Positions 5,913 through 6,520 of a stretch of DNA of 6,520 nucleotides are shown here, one piece after another (within the stretch, counting starts at the first letter, position 1; each line of letters begins with the position of its first letter). Both the position numbers and the translations under genes were made by a program. The stretch comes from an uncultured Ruminococcus sp. (GTDB taxonomy: Bacteria; Bacillota; Clostridia; Oscillospirales; Acutalibacteraceae). The notes beneath the pieces were generated by a model. That model did no database searches. It saw only the letters and a program-made list of their open reading frames with translations, and was not told the DNA's origin. The stretch lies in assembly GCA_902766585.1 (NCBI GenBank), contig CACXDV010000239.1, positions 1 through 6,520 on the forward strand. Reading direction: 5' to 3'.

Positions 5913-6520
5913 TATAATTCTGCAAGCCTTTCCACCGCTACATAGACATTTGATATCCTGTACCATGTCGGAAAATTGACCGATCCGGTCACAGGAAGCT
6001 CAAATATCCTCTGGAATGTCCTTACAGCCTGTGCTGTTTTAGGGCCATATATCCCGTCAACCGCAAGCCTGCCTATAAGCGGGAAATTTTTTGATATAGA
6101 ATTCAGCTGGCTTTGCAATACGCGGACAGGTGTTCCCCTTGAACCGCTTGACAGAACTCCCGGAAAGGACAGTGGTATTCCCTGAACTCTCGGCGCTTCT
6201 CTTATAATGATATCCCTGCCGTAATAGCTCCTGAGTATCTGCAAGGCATTAAGACCTCTGTCCGCAAGCGCCTTTGAGCCCCATTGACTGAGCCAACCGT
6301 CACGCTTAACTCTTACGCCGTCACAATACTGGGCAAAAAGAGGCTGTTTTATATCAGGACGGGTAATGTAAAGATTGAATACCTCATCTACAACATCCGA
6401 TATTTCCGTAAAAATATTCCTTCCGTAAACAAACGCCTGGTCATAGGCTGTTGAGCTTGTTATTGTAAAATCATAGCCCTTGCCCCTGTACCATTCGGTA
6501 TATACACGGTTCAGCGTGAA
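5912..6520 (-). CDS. SpoIID/SleC-like cell-wall protein with peptidoglycan-binding domain, C-terminal part (5' end outside window)
   Basis: Open from the right edge to TAA at 5914-5912, giving 202 residues without a start. Residues about 1-107 match the C-terminal part of a SpoIID/LytB-like domain as found in clostridial cortex-lytic SleC-type proteins: NRVYTEWYRGKGYDF (4-18), AYDQAFVYGRNIF (25-37), FAQYCDG (62-68), LSQWGSKALADRG (77-89) and ALQILRSYYG (92-101). Residues about 126-187 are a PG_binding_1 domain: GSRGTPVRVLQSQL (126-139), DGIYGPKT (155-162), AVRTFQ (165-170), TGSVNFPTWYRI (178-189). Family knowledge: SpoIID-like domains are lytic transglycosylases whose catalytic glutamate lies in the N-terminal part, which is outside the window, so activity cannot be judged. 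Relatives are about 370-400 residues long. Likely a peptidoglycan or spore-cortex hydrolase, or a scaffold derived from one. The stop lies 110 bases before the dapL start, and dapL has its own promoter. Confidence 0.85.
   Translation of the reverse strand, partial: FTLNRVYTEWYRGKGYDFTITSSTAYDQAFVYGRNIFTEISDVVDEVFNLYITRPDIKQPLFAQYCDGVRVKRDGWLSQWGSKALADRGLNALQILRSYYGRDIIIREAPRVQGIPLSFPGVLSSGSRGTPVRVLQSQLNSISKNFPLIGRLAVDGIYGPKTAQAVRTFQRIFELPVTGSVNFPTWYRISNVYVAVERLAEL

Noticed and set aside
5611..5979. Plus-strand 122-codon frame with hydrophobic stretches opposite the dapL start and promoter
   Set aside because: The hydrophobicity comes from reading the complement of AT-rich DNA; it covers the dapL start, promoter and the end of the next gene, and has no ribosome site.

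Overview
The window looks like chromosome of a low- to mid-GC anaerobic Firmicute, most likely a Ruminococcus-like member of the Oscillospiraceae/Clostridia. Reasons: strong AGGAGG-type ribosome sites before every gene, GTG starts used beside ATG, sigma-A promoters with 17-base spacers, lysine made through DapL, a DUF1015 protein, and a SpoIID/SleC-like cell-wall protein of a kind common in this group. This assignment is inferred from gene content and style, not from a marker gene. There is no tRNA, rRNA, CRISPR array, insertion sequence or phage gene here.

Layout, left to right. Positions 1-539 (minus) hold the N-terminal 179 residues of a GT-4 glycosyltransferase that runs off the left edge. 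A 257-base AT-rich divergent region (540-796) carries its promoter, the promoter of the next gene and a CodY-box-like palindrome. Positions 797-2287 (plus) encode a two-domain class II polyphosphate kinase 2 (polyphosphate:AMP phosphotransferase), closed by a strong intrinsic terminator. A near-consensus promoter then drives a two-gene unit: a DUF1015 protein (2512-3786) and a 245-residue protein of unknown function with two C-terminal membrane helices (3825-4562). A perfect 13-bp hairpin with an A-run on one side and a T-run on the other ends this unit and probably also the convergent gene. That gene, dapL (5802-4624, minus), encodes LL-diaminopimelate aminotransferase and has its own promoter inside an inverted repeat. 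Last, 6520-5912 (minus) is the C-terminal 202 residues of a SpoIID/SleC-like protein with a peptidoglycan-binding domain; its N-terminus lies beyond the right edge.

The genes are mostly single transcription units rather than one pathway. A loose theme is cell-envelope and nucleotide/amino-acid economy: DapL makes diaminopimelate for lysine and peptidoglycan, the last gene acts on peptidoglycan, the glycosyltransferase probably builds an envelope glycoconjugate, and PPK2 recycles AMP at the expense of polyphosphate. I see no clear new multi-gene system. The points most worth a second look are the CodY-like site upstream of ppk2, the DGHHR motif of the orphan DUF1015 protein and its unknown membrane-protein partner, and the inverted repeat around the dapL promoter.
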